A stretch of 64,000 nt of DNA from Pyrocephalus nanus (GCA_038380795.1 CM076260.1:33328634-33392633), one strand, 5' to 3'. Shown: positions 1 through 14,500, counted from the first letter of the stretch. Translations and numbers: made by a program. The notes: a model not told the origin generated them from the letters alone.

Positions 1-2198
1 TGAAAACTGCTTTTCCACGATTTCTGACGCTTTGTATCATCTTCACCATCTTTAGGTCTGAAAAGATCAGGAGAAATCTTTTTTTTCCCTGCTGTTTTAG
101 TCCAATACTTTATCTAGTTTTAGGTCTGCAATAGCGTGCCTTGGTTTTGCTTGTCTGTATTTCTAGAAATAAATGTTTTGATTTAAGATATATGAATATT
201 TGGGTTTGGGAGAAAAGGCAGCATTTACTATTCTCAGACTATCTAGTTTGAAATTCATGGCTACTGTGAAGTCCTTGTCTTCTTCGTGGAAGTCTTTGAT
301 TTTGCAAAGCATTTCTTTCAAAACACTGGGCAGCTGAAATTGGAATTTGAATTCCCATATACTGTGAAACCATGGGAAATGGTTATATAACTTACACATA
401 CCTTGGTCTGCTTACATCTTTTTCCCCCCCTCCATGCTGTTTTCTCTTCAGTAGCTAAGAGCTTCTGGGAGTAAAGACCTTAAATTAAATGGAAGGGGAA
501 GTATTTTCCAAAGGGTTTTGTAAATGTAAGTAAGAATCCAAAGGCACGCTTTTAAAAGTGTCATTTGTCAAAATTTAAAAAAAAAACAACCCACACCAAA
601 ACCCACTAAAGAAATTTGAGGCCATGAGAACAAAACCTTATTGGGGAAAACTTGATTTCCCTCTCCCAATTATTATTTTTTTTTCATGTCCTGATTTAGC
701 AATTTTGGCATTATTTTTGGTTCCTGTAATCTTTTTCCTTCATTTTTCACTTAACTGTTTGGTGAGGTACTTTTAATATTATAAATACATTAATAAACCT
801 ATATTCTGCAAATTAAATGCTACTATTGTTAGTCATGAAAATTAGTCTTATGTCTCTTCCATGAAACCATGTTTTGTCAAGCTACTTGAGAAATGAGAGA
901 AGAGCTACTACCTGAGTGCCATCCAGCAGTACAAATGCTGATGAACATGCTTTTGGACTGTAGTGCTCCAGAAGGTTTTGCAGGTGTTTTTCTTTCTATG
1001 TTATTTAGAGCATTAGCAATGAAAGCATAGCCAAAGGTTTACACCTCAGTTTGCAGTAGTGGCTCCCTTGGAGTAAGCTTGGACAAGGTGTGTGGTTAGC
1101 AGAATGCTTACTGTTTCTACTAGAGCTGTGAGCTTCCTCTGTACATTAGCTCATTTTATGCTGCTGAACAAATCACTCAGAAAACTGACAGATGTCTGCA
1201 GCTTTGTTAACTCAGGTCTAGTAACTGTGGTGTATTGAGTTAAGATCACCATAGGGATGGGAAGAGCCACTGGGCTGAAAAAGATGTGTGATTCCATCGA
1301 GTACTTTCTCTGCCTGCAGTTTCTAATTTAAGGCATAATGGTATCATATCTACAGCTAACTCAGATTGTGGAGATATTTAAATGGGGCAGATCAGGCACA
1401 CCTTCTTTTCTGACTCTCTATATACATGGAATACCTCAGCTGTGTAGACAAGTGCTTTGTCATTCTGTGGTTACTCGATGAGGGCCTTGGTTTTGGTCAG
1501 GTAGAGTATAAACATATTAAGTGTGATAAAGGGAAAGATGAGCCATTGATCTACTACCCTGTGGCAAACATTGTATTTCTCCACAGTTATAATTGCCTAA
1601 GGTACTGTCAGTGGGACTGGGAGGAGCAGATTATGGCCAGAACGATGCATGTTGGAAATCTGCTGCTGACAGTGTCCTGCTGCCTGGTTGTGGATGTGCA
1701 ACAAGTTGTGTACTTGCATGTATAGCTATGAGTTCCTTCATATATATTTGATCTTCTCAGTTGAAGTATTTTCAGTGTTTGTTTAAAAAGTGTGTTTCAT
1801 GTTACCTGGATGTACTTTCTAGCTGTAAAAAATGAGATGTGTTGAGTTAGCCATCAATATGAAGAGAAACTTTGGCTGTAATAAATACTTGACAAGCTTT
1901 TCTGGAAAAGTAAAATAGTTCAATTTTTTTAGTGAATTTTTTTTCCTTCTTTAAAGATTTGAGTTGTCATTCTTTGAAAACAAAGCATCTCTTTGAATGA
2001 ACAGTTACGTCTGTTTTGTTTGGTTGAACCTGCACTGAAATGCTGTCAGGAAAAAATGCAGATGTGCATAGGAAGTGCACAGCATTAGCTGTACAATATT
2101 TTGCAAATATGTTCTCTAAAAATAGATACTTCATGAAGATTTTCAGCTCCTATTAAATTCTGGACATCTTTTAAGGTAACTGTAGCATAAATAAAAAG
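1..2198. other. Intronic stretch, nothing recognised
   Basis: AT-rich with short homopolymer runs. Frames at 163-399 (-) and 1426-1725 (+) are isolated, lack splice and homology support, and are not called as genes. Confidence 0.75.
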
Positions 2199-2628
2199 AT
2201 CATAGAGCCATAGAGTGGTTTGAGTCAGAGTGGACTTTAAAGATCATGTATTTTCAACCCCTCTGCTGTGTACAGGGACATCTTTCACTAGACCAGGTTG
2301 CTCAGAGCCCCATCCAGCCTGGCTTTGAACACTTCCAGGGATGGGGCATCCACAACATCTCTGTGCAACCTCTTCCAGTGCCTCACCACCCTCACAGTAA
2401 AGATTTTTTCTAATATCTAATCTAAATCTACTCTCTTTCAGTGTGAAGCTGTTCCCCCTTGTCCTATCACTACACACCCTTGTAAAAAATCTCTCTCCAT
2501 CTTTCTTGTAGGCTCCCTTTAGGTACTAGAAGGCTGTAATTTGGTCACCCCTAAGCCTTCTCTTCCACAGGCTTGAACATTATCAATTCTTTTAGTCTTT
2601 CCTCACAGGAGAGGTGCTCTATCCCTTT
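2199..2628 (-). repeat. CR1 LINE, 3' fragment, antisense to BCKDHB
   Basis: Read on the minus strand, this is a well-preserved 5'-truncated CR1 of about 430 bp. It carries the end of ORF2 (with CSDRTRGNSFTLKESRFRLD and IRKNLY), the GLVKDVPVHSRGVE region, and a degenerate TCTATG-type tip at 2199-2213. A minus-strand open frame at 2244-2477 is part of this repeat, not a host gene. The low decay suggests one of the younger copies in the window. I did not find clear target-site duplications, as is usual for CR1. Confidence 0.93.
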
Positions 2629-2989
2629 AAAAGATGGAACAGATGGACCTGTGGCTTTAAATCTGTTTACCATTAAGAGGGTTATTTCAAGAAGAGTACA
2701 GTGCATGTTGGCTAGGCAGTTCAGCTGTTTATTATAATAAATACCAAATAGTAAATGTTTTTAGCATTGCTCTTTTGTTAGTTTGGCTGCAGGCTGGTCA
2801 GTCTGATGGGAGAAATGTTAAATTCTCTTCTTCTGTAGATCTTGTCTGTTTTGCTCAGCTGAAAATAATTAGTGGTTTGCATTTGTGCATTAGTTGGTTG
2901 CATTATGCAACACTGAAAACTTTTTAACTTAATTTGCATTCTGGACAGCTTTTAAGGTAGTTGCCAATGTAAACAGAAGGTTGGAAACT

Positions 2990-3580
2990 ACATTCTAGGT
3001 GCTTGCTGTTGCCTCATCCCAAAAGGAATTGCTTGTGTCAGCTGTTGCAGTTGACCGCGTCTTACAAGGGTCAGTTTGTGTGATGGGACTTGTTATTCCC
3101 TTCCTGAGATGCCAGTGCCAGGGACCAAGAGAGCACTTGAAAAGCTGGCTGTGCCGGAGGAAGTCCTCAGCTGTCCATTGTTCTGCTTGTGTTCTCTTTG
3201 TCGGCTCTTAAATGAAAATGGAATTGCTTTTACTCCAGCTCTACCTATAGGCAAATTATCAGCTGTTGCAGGCTGCCCTTTGCCTCAGGCTGTTACTTGT
3301 GCCAGCCTCCATAAACGTTTTTGTTTTACCTTGTCGCACATGTGTATTTGAAATATGTGCAATGTCTGTTTGTCATGTTGGATGCAGAGGAAAAGGATGG
3401 CGCATCTGTTATGCTGCAACCTTATTGCTCTCCTGCTGGTGCCGGGATGCACGGTCCTTGCCTGATGGGAGTCTGTGTGGTGTTGGAGAGCAGGACTTTG
3501 CGTTTTGCTGTAAAAACGCATCTCTCTGTTTTATTGCTGGGAAGGGGCATCCTTCGTGATCAGTAAAGGCTGTTATTTTA
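2990..3580. other. CpG-enriched, stop-poor block of unknown nature
   Basis: About a dozen CpGs lie in roughly 600 bp (for example at 3056-3059, 3152, 3201, 3399, 3442 and 3452), well above the flanks. Overlapping frames are open on both strands (2999-3211, 3076-3351, 3266-3559, 3321-3566 on +; 3285-3521, 3409-3603 on -), which reflects composition more than coding, since none gives a recognisable protein. It could be an unrecognised old transposon, an intronic regulatory element or a decayed CpG island. Confidence 0.3.
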
Positions 3581-6500
3581 GTCTTACTTAGCTGGAAATA
3601 CATGCAGTTTAAGACTAATTTGACAACTGTGCTGTAGAAATGAAGAAGGGTGGGTTGAAATTGTTAGCGCTTTGGAGATGAGCAGTCATATGTCAGAATT
3701 TTCACTGCAAATTCAACTGCTTAATCTGCTTTCTGTAGCTTTTTCTATAAAATGCATATTTCCTAGAACTATGAACTGTTCTTCACAACTGCCACCAGAG
3801 GCCTCCTCTAGTCAAGATAAGCATCTGCTGACTTTGCATTGCTCCTATGAGCATGTTTATGAATATATAGCTCTGAGTGAAACATAGATAAACATAAAGA
3901 ATAAATATAGTGAACATAGATAAAAATTGCTGCCTCTTTTACTGATATTTCATTTGTATTTTGGAGATTATGTTCAGTTTTGAAATAGCTTAGCATTTGT
4001 CATCTGCATAAGGAGATGAGGTTGCACTTGCCTGGAGCTGACTACCATGGGTTTTGAATGGATCCCAGGAACAATTGTAACTTTCTTTTTGGTACAATTC
4101 CTGGGACTGGTAAATGTGCAAACAGGGGCTAGATTTTTCTTTTGTCAATCTTCAGATGTCTAAGGATGAGTAATGAAGTTTGAGCTAGTTACAGTAGCTC
4201 ATAGAGCTATTCTAGAGAATGGATATCTCCTGAGAGTCATTCTTCCCAGCTGTTTCAGCAGTTTTGGATGAGATACATTGGCTTCTGAAATGTCATGGTT
4301 TACAAGTTTGATCTCAAAAATAATAAGTTAAGGAAGCCCTGACTGAGTGTAATGTAAAGTTAGGTGAGATAAATTGTACCCTCATTGCACAGCTCATAGA
4401 TGACACCTACTGCTGACACGACTGGTTGGCCTGTTTAAAAAACATATCTGAAATCTCTTTGCTAGGATAAAAAGAATCTGTGTGTGCGTGTGTTTTATGT
4501 ATATTTTTATACATTAAAACACATGCTGATCTGTAATCTTTCTAAAGTATTTTGCAAGAAAAATGGAGTAGATTGTAGAGGTTGTACATACTCAGTGCTC
4601 TGGTGTATTGCTTCTGAATGAGACAAGATGCAATTCTTCGTGCTTTACCCCTAGAGGATTGAAAGTGAACCCAACATCTACTCCAAATATGTAGATGTAT
4701 AGATCAACATAAAAAGTTGTGTTATGTGTCAGAAAAGTGACACAAGCTTGTTGAGTATGTGCTACCTTTGCTGCTTCTTTAGGAAATGCAACAGTTCTTA
4801 GGTTACTGAGCCTCTTGTCTATATATTAATTTTCAAAGCATGATGTCACTTCATGGGCCACTGAAAAATTCGGTGCATCTCTTGTTTATTTTGAGAGTCT
4901 TCACTGATTTTTGACTAAAGCTCTCGCTTTTTTCCCTAGGGCTGGAGTGATGCAGTGGTTATGATTCAAAGAGAGAGGAGTTAGCTATTCATGGCGTTGT
5001 GGTTTTTTTTTTTTTCCTTTTTTTTCTGAGGGAGAGAATGCATTCCTTGTGCTTATTCTAACATCAGTATCCTACATTTGTGTGTTTTATTCATGCATGA
5101 GTGGACTGGGATCAAGAGAGATTTCTCCCCATTATACCTTCACCTGTATACAGAACACATGAAATTAATGTGTTAATTAACATACCCTGCTGATAATGAA
5201 ACCTCTGCCTTGACCATGCACTGCTGACTGCCAGCTGTTGCTTGAGCATGCAGACATCTGCATTTAGTGCAGCCACAGCAAAGATGTCAGTTCCTAATCC
5301 AGCCATTTTCACACCACATAATTGATTTAGCTGTGTTAATATCAAAAGACTAAGCTACCATTAAGAGTGCTGCTCAAGAAAATGAAACATAAGATGTGTA
5401 GATAATATCTATAAAAATTGTTTCTTTATAACCTGCAAAACTGTTTGGAGATACTTTTTCTCCCTTTCAGAAATTAGGTTTTCAGATAAAGTTTTATTCT
5501 CTTCTGTATACTTAACAGATTAGCTTGGAAGCTTTAAATAGATTAGGCTGTGTGGATTTTTCTGTGTATGAACTGTTGAGTGGTGTGGTATTGATTAAAA
5601 AGCCAGTGGCACACTTCCCAGTGCTTCACTGGTCACATTCGGGGTAAAATTCTGTTGTTGTAGTGATTTTTATATTGAAAAATATGCTTGTGTTACTGGA
5701 AGTGGGAAATCTAGCTCAGGATTAAGTATTCTTAAGGGATTCTGCAAGTTACTTTTTTTTTTTTTCCACCCTGAATCAAGCCAAGTGTGTTATTTAAACT
5801 TCAAACTGATTAGTATCCATCTGCCATTTTTACCTTTGCAGCTGAAAATTTGCAAATGCACATTTCTATGCTTTCGTATTGTTTAGCAGACAAGTATTTG
5901 CCACACATAATGATGAAAATTTGGTTTTATTACCTAATTAGTCATCTTAACCTTTTCTGAACTGTTGCTACTGTAGTGCAAAGATATGTGGAAAATTATT
6001 ACTCCATGACTTAGTAATAAAAGCACTGTAATCTGAACTGCAGCATTAAGGGCTTGCGGGTTACTGTGAGCCTGGGTAGCTTGAAATTTTGTGGAGAAAT
6101 AGTGGTGCCTTTGCAGGAGCGTAGTTCATGGATTGACATTATTAAAGATAGTAATTCTGAAGTTGCTTCTTTAGGACACTATTACGGATAAGGGAAAGGG
6201 TGTTTGTAGTTCTGGGCACTTGGTGTTTGCCTTGCTCTTCTTTAGGCAGGGTTATGCAGACCTACCCATGGAGGTCAGCACAAGTTCTTGTCAGGCTGCA
6301 AAACCATCTGCTGCTCATTGGAAAGAGCAAATCTGAGCAAAAGAGAAAGCAGAGTTCCTCAGAGGGAACAGCACTGGGGAGCAGATCAGGGGCAAACTCT
6401 GTTTTCCATCAAGGCGCTTTGATGGGAGCCATTTTTACAGCATGTATTAGAGCATTCTCCTTAATGCACAAGTGGCATTTTAGTCAGACATCATCAGCAA

Positions 6501-7663
6501 TTGAATTATTTTCAATAGTAGATCATTGGTGTCCTATACTTAAAAGCCAGCATGTCCTAGCAGACCTATTGGTCTACCAGCTTGTTGTTCCCATTCCTTT
6601 AAGTTTACTTCATCTATTTGGACTGTGAATAAAGGAAAATCAAGATCAGCAAGCCTGATGTGGTTTTTTTATGCATTAAATGCACTCACCAGGCATCAAA
6701 CTGTACAGTTGTAGCACAGGTATCCTGGGATCAGATTTATGTTTCTTGGCTTTCTGTTCTTGAACTTTTGCCATTTTACATGTTGCTCCTTGGATTTCTT
6801 ACTGAATGGATCTTGTACCTATAAAATATGATTAAAGTTGTACTGCTTACATGATGACAGTTTGTCACTGTTTCCATAAGAAACTTGTGTCTTTTGGTCT
6901 TGTAGTTTCAGTTTGCTAGGGTGTGCTGTGGACTGTTTGTTGGCTTCCAGAAGCAGAACACTGGAGCCGTGCTTGCAGGCAGTCATTTTAAAGTTATGAG
7001 AATATATATGTAACCATTTTAGAAACCAATTATTCATATCTTTCTCATCTGTATTTCAAGAAAACTTTGAATGGAAGGCTTGTTTTTTTGTTCCTATGCA
7101 TCTTGTTTCAGGGAAGTACCTCAGTGCTGAGGTGTTTGTTTATATACAGTTATGTTTTCTCCTTCTCCCACCCAATATGAAAGTAGTTCTCAGTCTTTTT
7201 ACGTATGTATTCATAGGTAAAACTTGAGAAAGAATCTCATCATAGAAGACTTTGAAGAGAGAAAAGGCACTTATGTGTAGTTTCTGTTAACATAGAGTAT
7301 AGTGCTGATGATACCATCCAAGAATTCTTCATAAAGCCTTTTCTTTTAGCTCACATTCCATATTACAAGCTTCAAATTTAAAGGCACTTTTGTAAGTAAA
7401 TGAGTAGTAGTACGTAGTCTATAGTTAAATATAGCTCCAATATGTGTGTTTATTTTTTTTTCTTCACAACTGGTGCTGATTGAATGCTAATGGTAGTTGG
7501 GATGAAGCTCCACGATGGTAATTGTATATGAATCATTCTTCCATAGAGATAATTATTGCTTCCCTACAGTATTGCCCTTCCTTAAATGCCTGTACCTATT
7601 TATCCTGCTATTAACACTTAGTTGAGCCAGCTGCTCTTTTAAACTCGTTTTCTTGTGGGTTTT
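3581..7663. other. Intronic stretch, nothing recognised
   Basis: Unique-looking AT-rich sequence with T runs at 5003-5028 and 5753-5765. The longest frame, 6200-6628 (+, 142 codons), has no domain, signal or splice support that I recognise, and is treated as chance. Confidence 0.7.
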
Positions 7664-7708
7664 GTTTTTTTTTTTTTTTTTTTTTGTTTTTTTTTTTGTT
7701 TTTTTTTT
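7664..7708. repeat. Long interrupted poly-T tract
   Basis: T runs broken by single G bases, followed by AG. No retrotransposon body is recognised beside it on the strand where it would be a poly-A tail. TTTTTTTTTTAG at the end resembles a 3' splice site, but no coding sequence follows. Confidence 0.95.
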
Positions 7709-10700
7709 AGGATTGAATGCTGTAGATTTTTATTTGTTCTTTATTAATCTTTACCCCATGAGAATGTAATGTCAAGTATTTCTGCAATGATTTTAAAGAT
7801 AATGTTGAAATTTGTGATACCAGTATTTCACATACTTTTTAGTGAATTATTGTCTAGCAGTGTATGCCTTTATTAATAGCAGAATGCATTGTATTTGGCT
7901 TCTTGTAAGTATTTTTCTATTCACAGTGAGCTTTCTGTGAAGGCAATCTGAAATGTGAAATGCTTGTAATCAAGCATAAACTATGTAGACTGCAGAGATT
8001 TCCAAGTGTAAACATTGTTGGATTTTTTTGATAGTAAGATTTTTTTTTTTCATTAAGATATTTTCCAAAGGTCTTAGAACTATACCCGGTAGGATATCTT
8101 AAACGCTGACCTGATAGATATATTGATTAGACTTAGTTTTCATCATGCTCTTGTCTTCTCTGATACCACTAATGTGGGACTGGACAAACCATTTACCATA
8201 TCTTCATTTTGTGCCCAAGAGTCCATACTTACAGACTGCTCTTATTTTTGGTCTGCCACGCTACCATGCTTACCACAGTCAAAGGGTTTCTAAATAAACT
8301 CAGTATATTCTGCAGTAACTTTTTTCTGGCAATCTACTATGGAATATTCCTAAAATCCCCCATGTCTCTTGAAATTCTTTAGCCTGTTTGACTGATTCTC
8401 CCTGCAAATCTGATGAGCTGAATTAATGCATAGAATCCTGAGTGTCTAATTACCTTATTGACTCATTATGATAGAAAATAGTTATTTTCTTGTTATATGT
8501 ATTATATATTCTTGTTACACAATTTTTCTTGTCTCTGACACACATTAAAAACTTTACCATATTGAAATTTTTTTTTTTAGTATATTTTAATAAGGATTTT
8601 CCTGAAATTTATTATAATATTTCACTTGATAATATGACAGAGTAGAACAAAATTTCTGTGGGCTTTGTGGACATTTTATTTTTGCTTGTGGATATAGAAA
8701 AACAAAAAATTATTATCCTGTAATAAAATGAAAAATGAATGAGATGTGTGGATTTAAATATTGCATGCTTATATAGCGGTATAACATGAAAAAATAGATC
8801 TGGATTTTTTTTCCTCCAGAAACTAGTCAGACTAATTTTTTCCGTACCTTTTTGTGTGCAAAATGTTTTTGATATTTAAAACTGTTACTACTAATAATTT
8901 AGAAATAGTTTCATTTGATCTGCTTTTTTGGAAATCCTAAACTTTGTGTATTCCAGAACTTCCTGAAGATGTTTTTTTTTTGCATAAAGAAAATAACAAT
9001 TTTCTATGGTACGAAATTACATCAGTCTATTTTAGCAATTCTTCCCCTTATCTCTGATTTCCCTTTCAGTTTTAAATAGAGCTAACCCTACAGAACCAAG
9101 AAACTGCCTGTTGTGCAGAATATCCTTTTACAGTAAACATAGGACAGAATTTCAGGGGACAGATCTTACCTTTTACTCTTAGTCTGTTCAGCTTGAAATT
9201 TTGCTCCCAGCTAAATTGCATATAGATGTGCTGGATACAGCAACTGATTAGTGATGCTGTGACACCCATGTGGCTTCATCTCTTGGAAGATGCTCATCTA
9301 ATTTGCCTTTAATATCAATCCTTTAATATCTCTGGAGATTTTGTATCTGTTCATTTCTGGCATGTGAGCATATTCAGTTTTCTTAGTTGAAAAAGAGGAA
9401 AACTTTGCTATTATTCAACTTCATTCTTCTCCTAGGAACCAAATGAAAAAAAAAAAAAAAAAAAGAGTATCTGATTCCAGAGGTTGTCTTGTGTCTCCCA
9501 CACATAGGAAGAGTTACTGTTGCAAAATTTGCTTCTGTTTGTGTTGCTCTCTTCATTCTGGTATCCATTTTCAGAGATGTTTTATATTTCTAACCTTTGT
9601 ACTTTAGTACAAACTAGATAAAATGAGGAACCAGATGAAGGGAAGCACTTTGAGCTATGACATACATCATCATTACTTTGAGAAGAATGGAAGAAATTTG
9701 GCCTTGGTGGTAGGAAAAGCGTGATGGACCAGTGACATCTGAGGAAAAGCAGGAGATTGAATTGGCAGTGCCAGAATGTTGTCATAGGCTTGATTCATGT
9801 CCTCTTCTTTTGCCCATGACTTGACTAAGAAGTACCCATCTGCATGGTTCTGGTGTGATTTTACTTTTTGCATAATGAATCTCACTACAATGCTAAACAT
9901 GCAGGGAAGTCAGGTATTCTCTGCTTTTTGTAAGTGTTAGTGCAGGAAATTTGTTTTGTACTATCTCATTGACACTGTTCTTCCTCCACTACTTTTATAC
10001 CTGGGTGATTATTCTGCAAATGGTTTTGCCATTAATTGGTCTTGTACCTTGTGAGCTAGAGGTGTCAGCGTTATGTAGTTATTTTGCCAGTTTATTTAAT
10101 TTAAAAATAGGCAAGATTTTTATTTATAAAAATTATAGAAAGTCTTTGGGGGAATTAGTTCAAACTGTTTTTTCTTCTTGTTGATGATAGAATATGAAAA
10201 AATAATGTATAAGAAAAGCAGCCAGAAATTAAATTAATAAAGTATTGGAAGGTCTTAATCTGAAGCAATTTAAAACAACCATGCTAAACATGAGAATAAT
10301 TTTAAGCATTTTTTAACATAGTGTGGTGTGAGGGGAATTGTTCATTCAGCCTAAATTTTTTGAAGAAGCTGCCAGTATTATAAATGCTTACCATGATAGA
10401 ATTTTAAGATCATGCAATTCATTCTTTTGTTTCCATTTGATACATGTGTGAGAGATATTTATCCACTTGCCTGAGCAATATTCTGTTTAAATGGTAGTCG
10501 CATTACTTGGATCAGCAGTGCGGTGTGCTGCGAGTTGGAACTGTACCTTGGTTTGTGTCTTGTAGCTTAAGACTTGCAACTGTTCACAGCAAATGCTAAT
10601 CAGACTTTCCAGGTGAGAAAAACAATAAGTGGTAATTTAAAATCACTTGGTTACAGTATAGTGCTTGTGCTGTAGGTGTGCGTTTTGATTTCTGCATCCA

Positions 10701-11446
10701 GCTAAAAAAACCCATATTACCAGTTTCATGAATTTAGTTGGTCTGCACATGACAAAACTGTAAACCCACTCTTTTGGCTTGCAGTCTAACCTTACCAGTA
10801 GGTGTTAATCCATACATTATCATTTGTGGCACTTTCAGTGCATTGACTGACATGCTACCTAGACTCTGACATTCAAAATAGTGCTACTATGGAAGCCTAC
10901 AAATTCCTTAAGGAGGAAGGGCTTAAAAGGCTTTATTGCAAAAGGGGAATCTATTTTGTATTTAAATAGTATTTGGCATCTATTGATCATTTAACATTAA
11001 ACTGGTACACTATTTTAGCACTAAAGGCAAAAGTTGATTTATTACTTTTTTCAAAGTTTTAGAATGTGTATGTTTTCCGTCTGCTTCTCCTTATGGGGAA
11101 AATGGAGTTAGAGTTGAGGAGAAAAAAGTAAATTTAGATTATTAAGCACAGTAGTGTGACTTTCAGTTTTCCACTTGTTAGTGTTGAACTATTTGCAGTA
11201 TGATGGCAACAAATGTTGCACTTTAAAAAACCTGTGGAAACAATTAATTTCTGATTACCAACTATGTTTTTTTGTTCATGTTTGAGAAATCTCTTGATGC
11301 TGTAATTTTTTGGTTTTGGCTAAGAGCTTAATGGTGTTTTAGATAATGGATTGACTAAGGAAAATGTGATTTTTAGATCTTAAAAACTTTGTCAGTAGTT
11401 TATTTTAATATAGTTTTATTTTCCTGTGAAAGAAAATAAATCTTTC
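7709..11446. other. Intronic stretch, nothing recognised
   Basis: AT-rich with several T runs (8040-8050, 8569-8578, 8972-8980) and one poly-A tract listed separately. Frames at 9072-10184 are short and unconvincing. Confidence 0.7.
9446..9464. repeat. Poly-A tract
   Basis: Nineteen A bases without interruption after AAATG. No recognised element ends here. Confidence 0.95.
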
Positions 11447-11511
11447 AAAGGAGTTGGACTTGATCCTTGTGGGTCCCTTCCAACTCAGCAGATTCTGTGA
11501 TTCTGTGAATC
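11447..11511 (+). repeat. CR1 LINE, extreme 3' tip
   Basis: About 65 bp matching the last bases of avian CR1: GAGTTGGACTTGATCCTTGT, then GGGTCCCTTCCAACTCAGCA, then two octamer units (GATTCTGTGATTCTGTG). The octamer tip is characteristic of avian CR1 and supports a bird source. This is a severely 5'-truncated insertion. Confidence 0.92.
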
Positions 11512-14500
11512 AGTCTACATAGTGATTTGTAAATTGTCCTTTCTACTGGACAATCAAAATCTATTTGAAGTAGTTAATGTATATGTTACTGGTTATGTAT
11601 CTATCTAGATTTAAAGGATCATCTACGTCATTTAGGTTTTTAAGTAATCAGGATTGATATATCTGTTTTGAAGTTAAACCTGTGAAAGATCTTGGTTGTT
11701 AGACCTAATTACATTTGCTTGCACTAGTGAAATGTTGGAATGGTTTTTTGCATCTTCTAGGACAAGAGATTTTCTAGGAGCAATTATTTGGGGTAATTAC
11801 AAAGCTAATATATGGACCTTTCCTTATTTCAGAAATGACTTAGTAGCACACTGGAATTTGCCTAATACAAAAGATAAATTTAGCTATATATTTTTTTCTT
11901 GGGGACTTCTGTAGTTGTAAAATGTTTAATAAGGTTGTAAGTTTTTTTGCTTAAACTAGTTTTCTGACCTGCAGTACTCTATATTAAAATACCTTTTTTT
12001 TTCAGTATTGGGAAAAGATTATAGTAAAGGTCACTGTGAAGCAGAAGAATCATATTCCTCCTCCCTCCTGTATTCTTTATTAATTTAGTATTAATTTCAT
12101 TATCATCTAAATTAATGTCAGAACCAACATGATTATGCAGCTGGTTATTCAGCAAAGTACTGAGGAAATTGCTGGTGTGATGAAGTTTTAAGCTTTCTCC
12201 ACGTGCTCTTAAAATATTGAGCTATATACAATGACAAACTAATAAAGAAATAAAATATTTACTGATAATACAGAAATGATCATCTTTAAATAAATAAGAG
12301 ACTTTGAGCAATCTAAAATTACATCATTTAGAGGCCCAATGCTTTTACAAGTAAACATAATTAGAAATGTGGAAATATAAAGGAAGAGATTGTGATTTGC
12401 ATTAGTCAGGGCCTTTCTACCACACGCTACTTAAGATATTTGTCAAATTACTCAATTTCTTTGTGCCATGGCCTTCCCATTTATAAAACTTGTATTAATC
12501 TCTTGTTTTTCTGGTGTTGTCTAATGTAAATACACTAATTATTTAAGACTTCCAGTAAATTTTAAAGCTTTAGATATTTTGTCCAATTTTTTTCAAGGCA
12601 CTACAAAACAGCCCCTTAGTCCCCTTTTCCAATTTTCTGAATTCTGCATGCCAACCAGTTAGTATGTGCTTAACCAGTTGCCCTTTGAGGAAACTAAGTG
12701 ACAACAAAAGCTAAGCAACAGTCTCTCTAAGATGAATATATTCCACTCAATAAAATGTTACCTGAGAAATCTAGAAACTGTGATAAACCTGCTCCTGAAC
12801 AGCTTTTTGCAAACATAGCTCCAAAGAGTATCAGAGAACACAGAATTTGTTATGGAACGGTAAGCTATAGAGCTTCTGTAAGAGAGGGTGTGTAGCAAGT
12901 GGTTTTCTGTAAGCAAATGCTGCTCAGAGTAGTAAAATGGACAGAACTATTAAACAATCACATTTTGTTTACTACCTACAGTGCTGTGCAATTGGTCTTC
13001 CCTCTGGCCTTTCCACTAGCAAACCAAGTTTTTTAGAGATCTGTAACAGATCTACAGCTCTGCTAGTTGCTGTCCAAAAATGAAGTGACACTCTGGTCAA
13101 ATATAGTTTTGGTCGATTGACGAATTTGGTTATGCCTGTTCCATTGTCGTGCTCTGAGAAGAACAAAGCTCCTTGGTAGTTCATGGATCTATATTTAACA
13201 TCTTTTCTCTCTGTTCCCTGCATATTTACAGGATGTAAACGAGGTGATCTCTACAGGCATTTTAATGATTACAGTGGTGTAGAATTAATTCCTGACTTGG
13301 AATGAGTGTTATTCAGCAGTATTACATTAGGAAATCAAAGCTTCAGACAAGAAGGGCTCATTTGGGCCTTGTGTGGTTCTTATGCCAACTTCATGATTTT
13401 CTGTCTGCATCATATCTGCTGTCAAACATAACAGCCTTAGTGATTTGGGAGAAAAATATTCGTAGTCTAAGACTATCACATTTCAAAGTGTTTAGAGTAA
13501 ACACTGTGTCTCAGATATGTTAACAGTACGACATAAGAAGAAATGAGGGAACAAAGACTATTATTCAGCAATATTCAGAACTCTGCAGTGAATGAATTAC
13601 AGGCTTTGAGTATTTATTCTGCCACGGACAAAGATGACTGCTGTCTTATAGTTGATAAGCATGTGAGGGGTTCAACATGTCTTTTAAGCTGCTTATGTAA
13701 GTGAGAAATGCAAATGTCTGTGTATCATGCTGAACAGAAGAAGCCAGATAGTTAATTCTTTTGGGAGTGTACACTGAATAGATAAGGAATATTTATAAAC
13801 CCTTATTGCTCACGCTGCTGACTCATTTTGATGCTCTGATGATCAGTACAATAAAAAAAAATCTATATCAGTTAATGGAAGCAGGCTGGCTACTTTCACA
13901 GTTTTTCAGGTCATCAGGAGAGGCTATTTAAAAAGAAAGTGTATTTCTTGGTCTATAGATTTTTTTTGTGTGCATTTTGAAATCGCTATAGTTAGTGATT
14001 TTTGGGCTAATGTGTGTTAAAGGACTTCAGTGTAGCAATGACATGTAGCTCTATTTTGTGTCAAGAAATAGTTTTCTCAAATCTGAGGTGTTTGAAGAGA
14101 TTTCCATTGACATCAGTGACAAATGCATGTATTTTGTGATAGTTTCAATGTATATTAATGCTTTATTGTCCTGTGCTAACCCAGCAAATCTCATTGTCTT
14201 ACTATGGCTCTAAGTAGCATGTCACTTGTGCAAAAAGGCTGTTAAAAGTAATGGAAATGGATAATTGGAGAATGAATTTGGTTGAATAGTGTAAAACTAA
14301 AAGGCATATGTTTGACCTTTTTAATATCTTTGAGCACTGGAGCTCCTGGAAAGGTAAACAATTATATTTGTGGTTTGGAAGACTGTCAGGGTTCTTAAAT
14401 CCTAGAATAGGGCAGAAACAGATGGGAGTCTTTGAAGGCACTGTTTAGGCATAAAGAGCAAATTGCATAGATCAGGCTAAGAGTGAATTGCCATGGCTTG

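Noticed and set aside
2999..3603. Several overlapping short frames as a small gene
   Set aside because: Open on several frames of both strands at once, which points to composition. Kept only as a CpG-enriched block.
6200..6628. 142-codon + strand frame, the longest in the window
   Set aside because: No recognisable domain, no splice context, and the frame length is within what chance gives in 64 kb. Left as intron.
7664..7710. T-rich tract ending in AG as a splice acceptor
   Set aside because: No coding sequence or BCKDHB match follows it.
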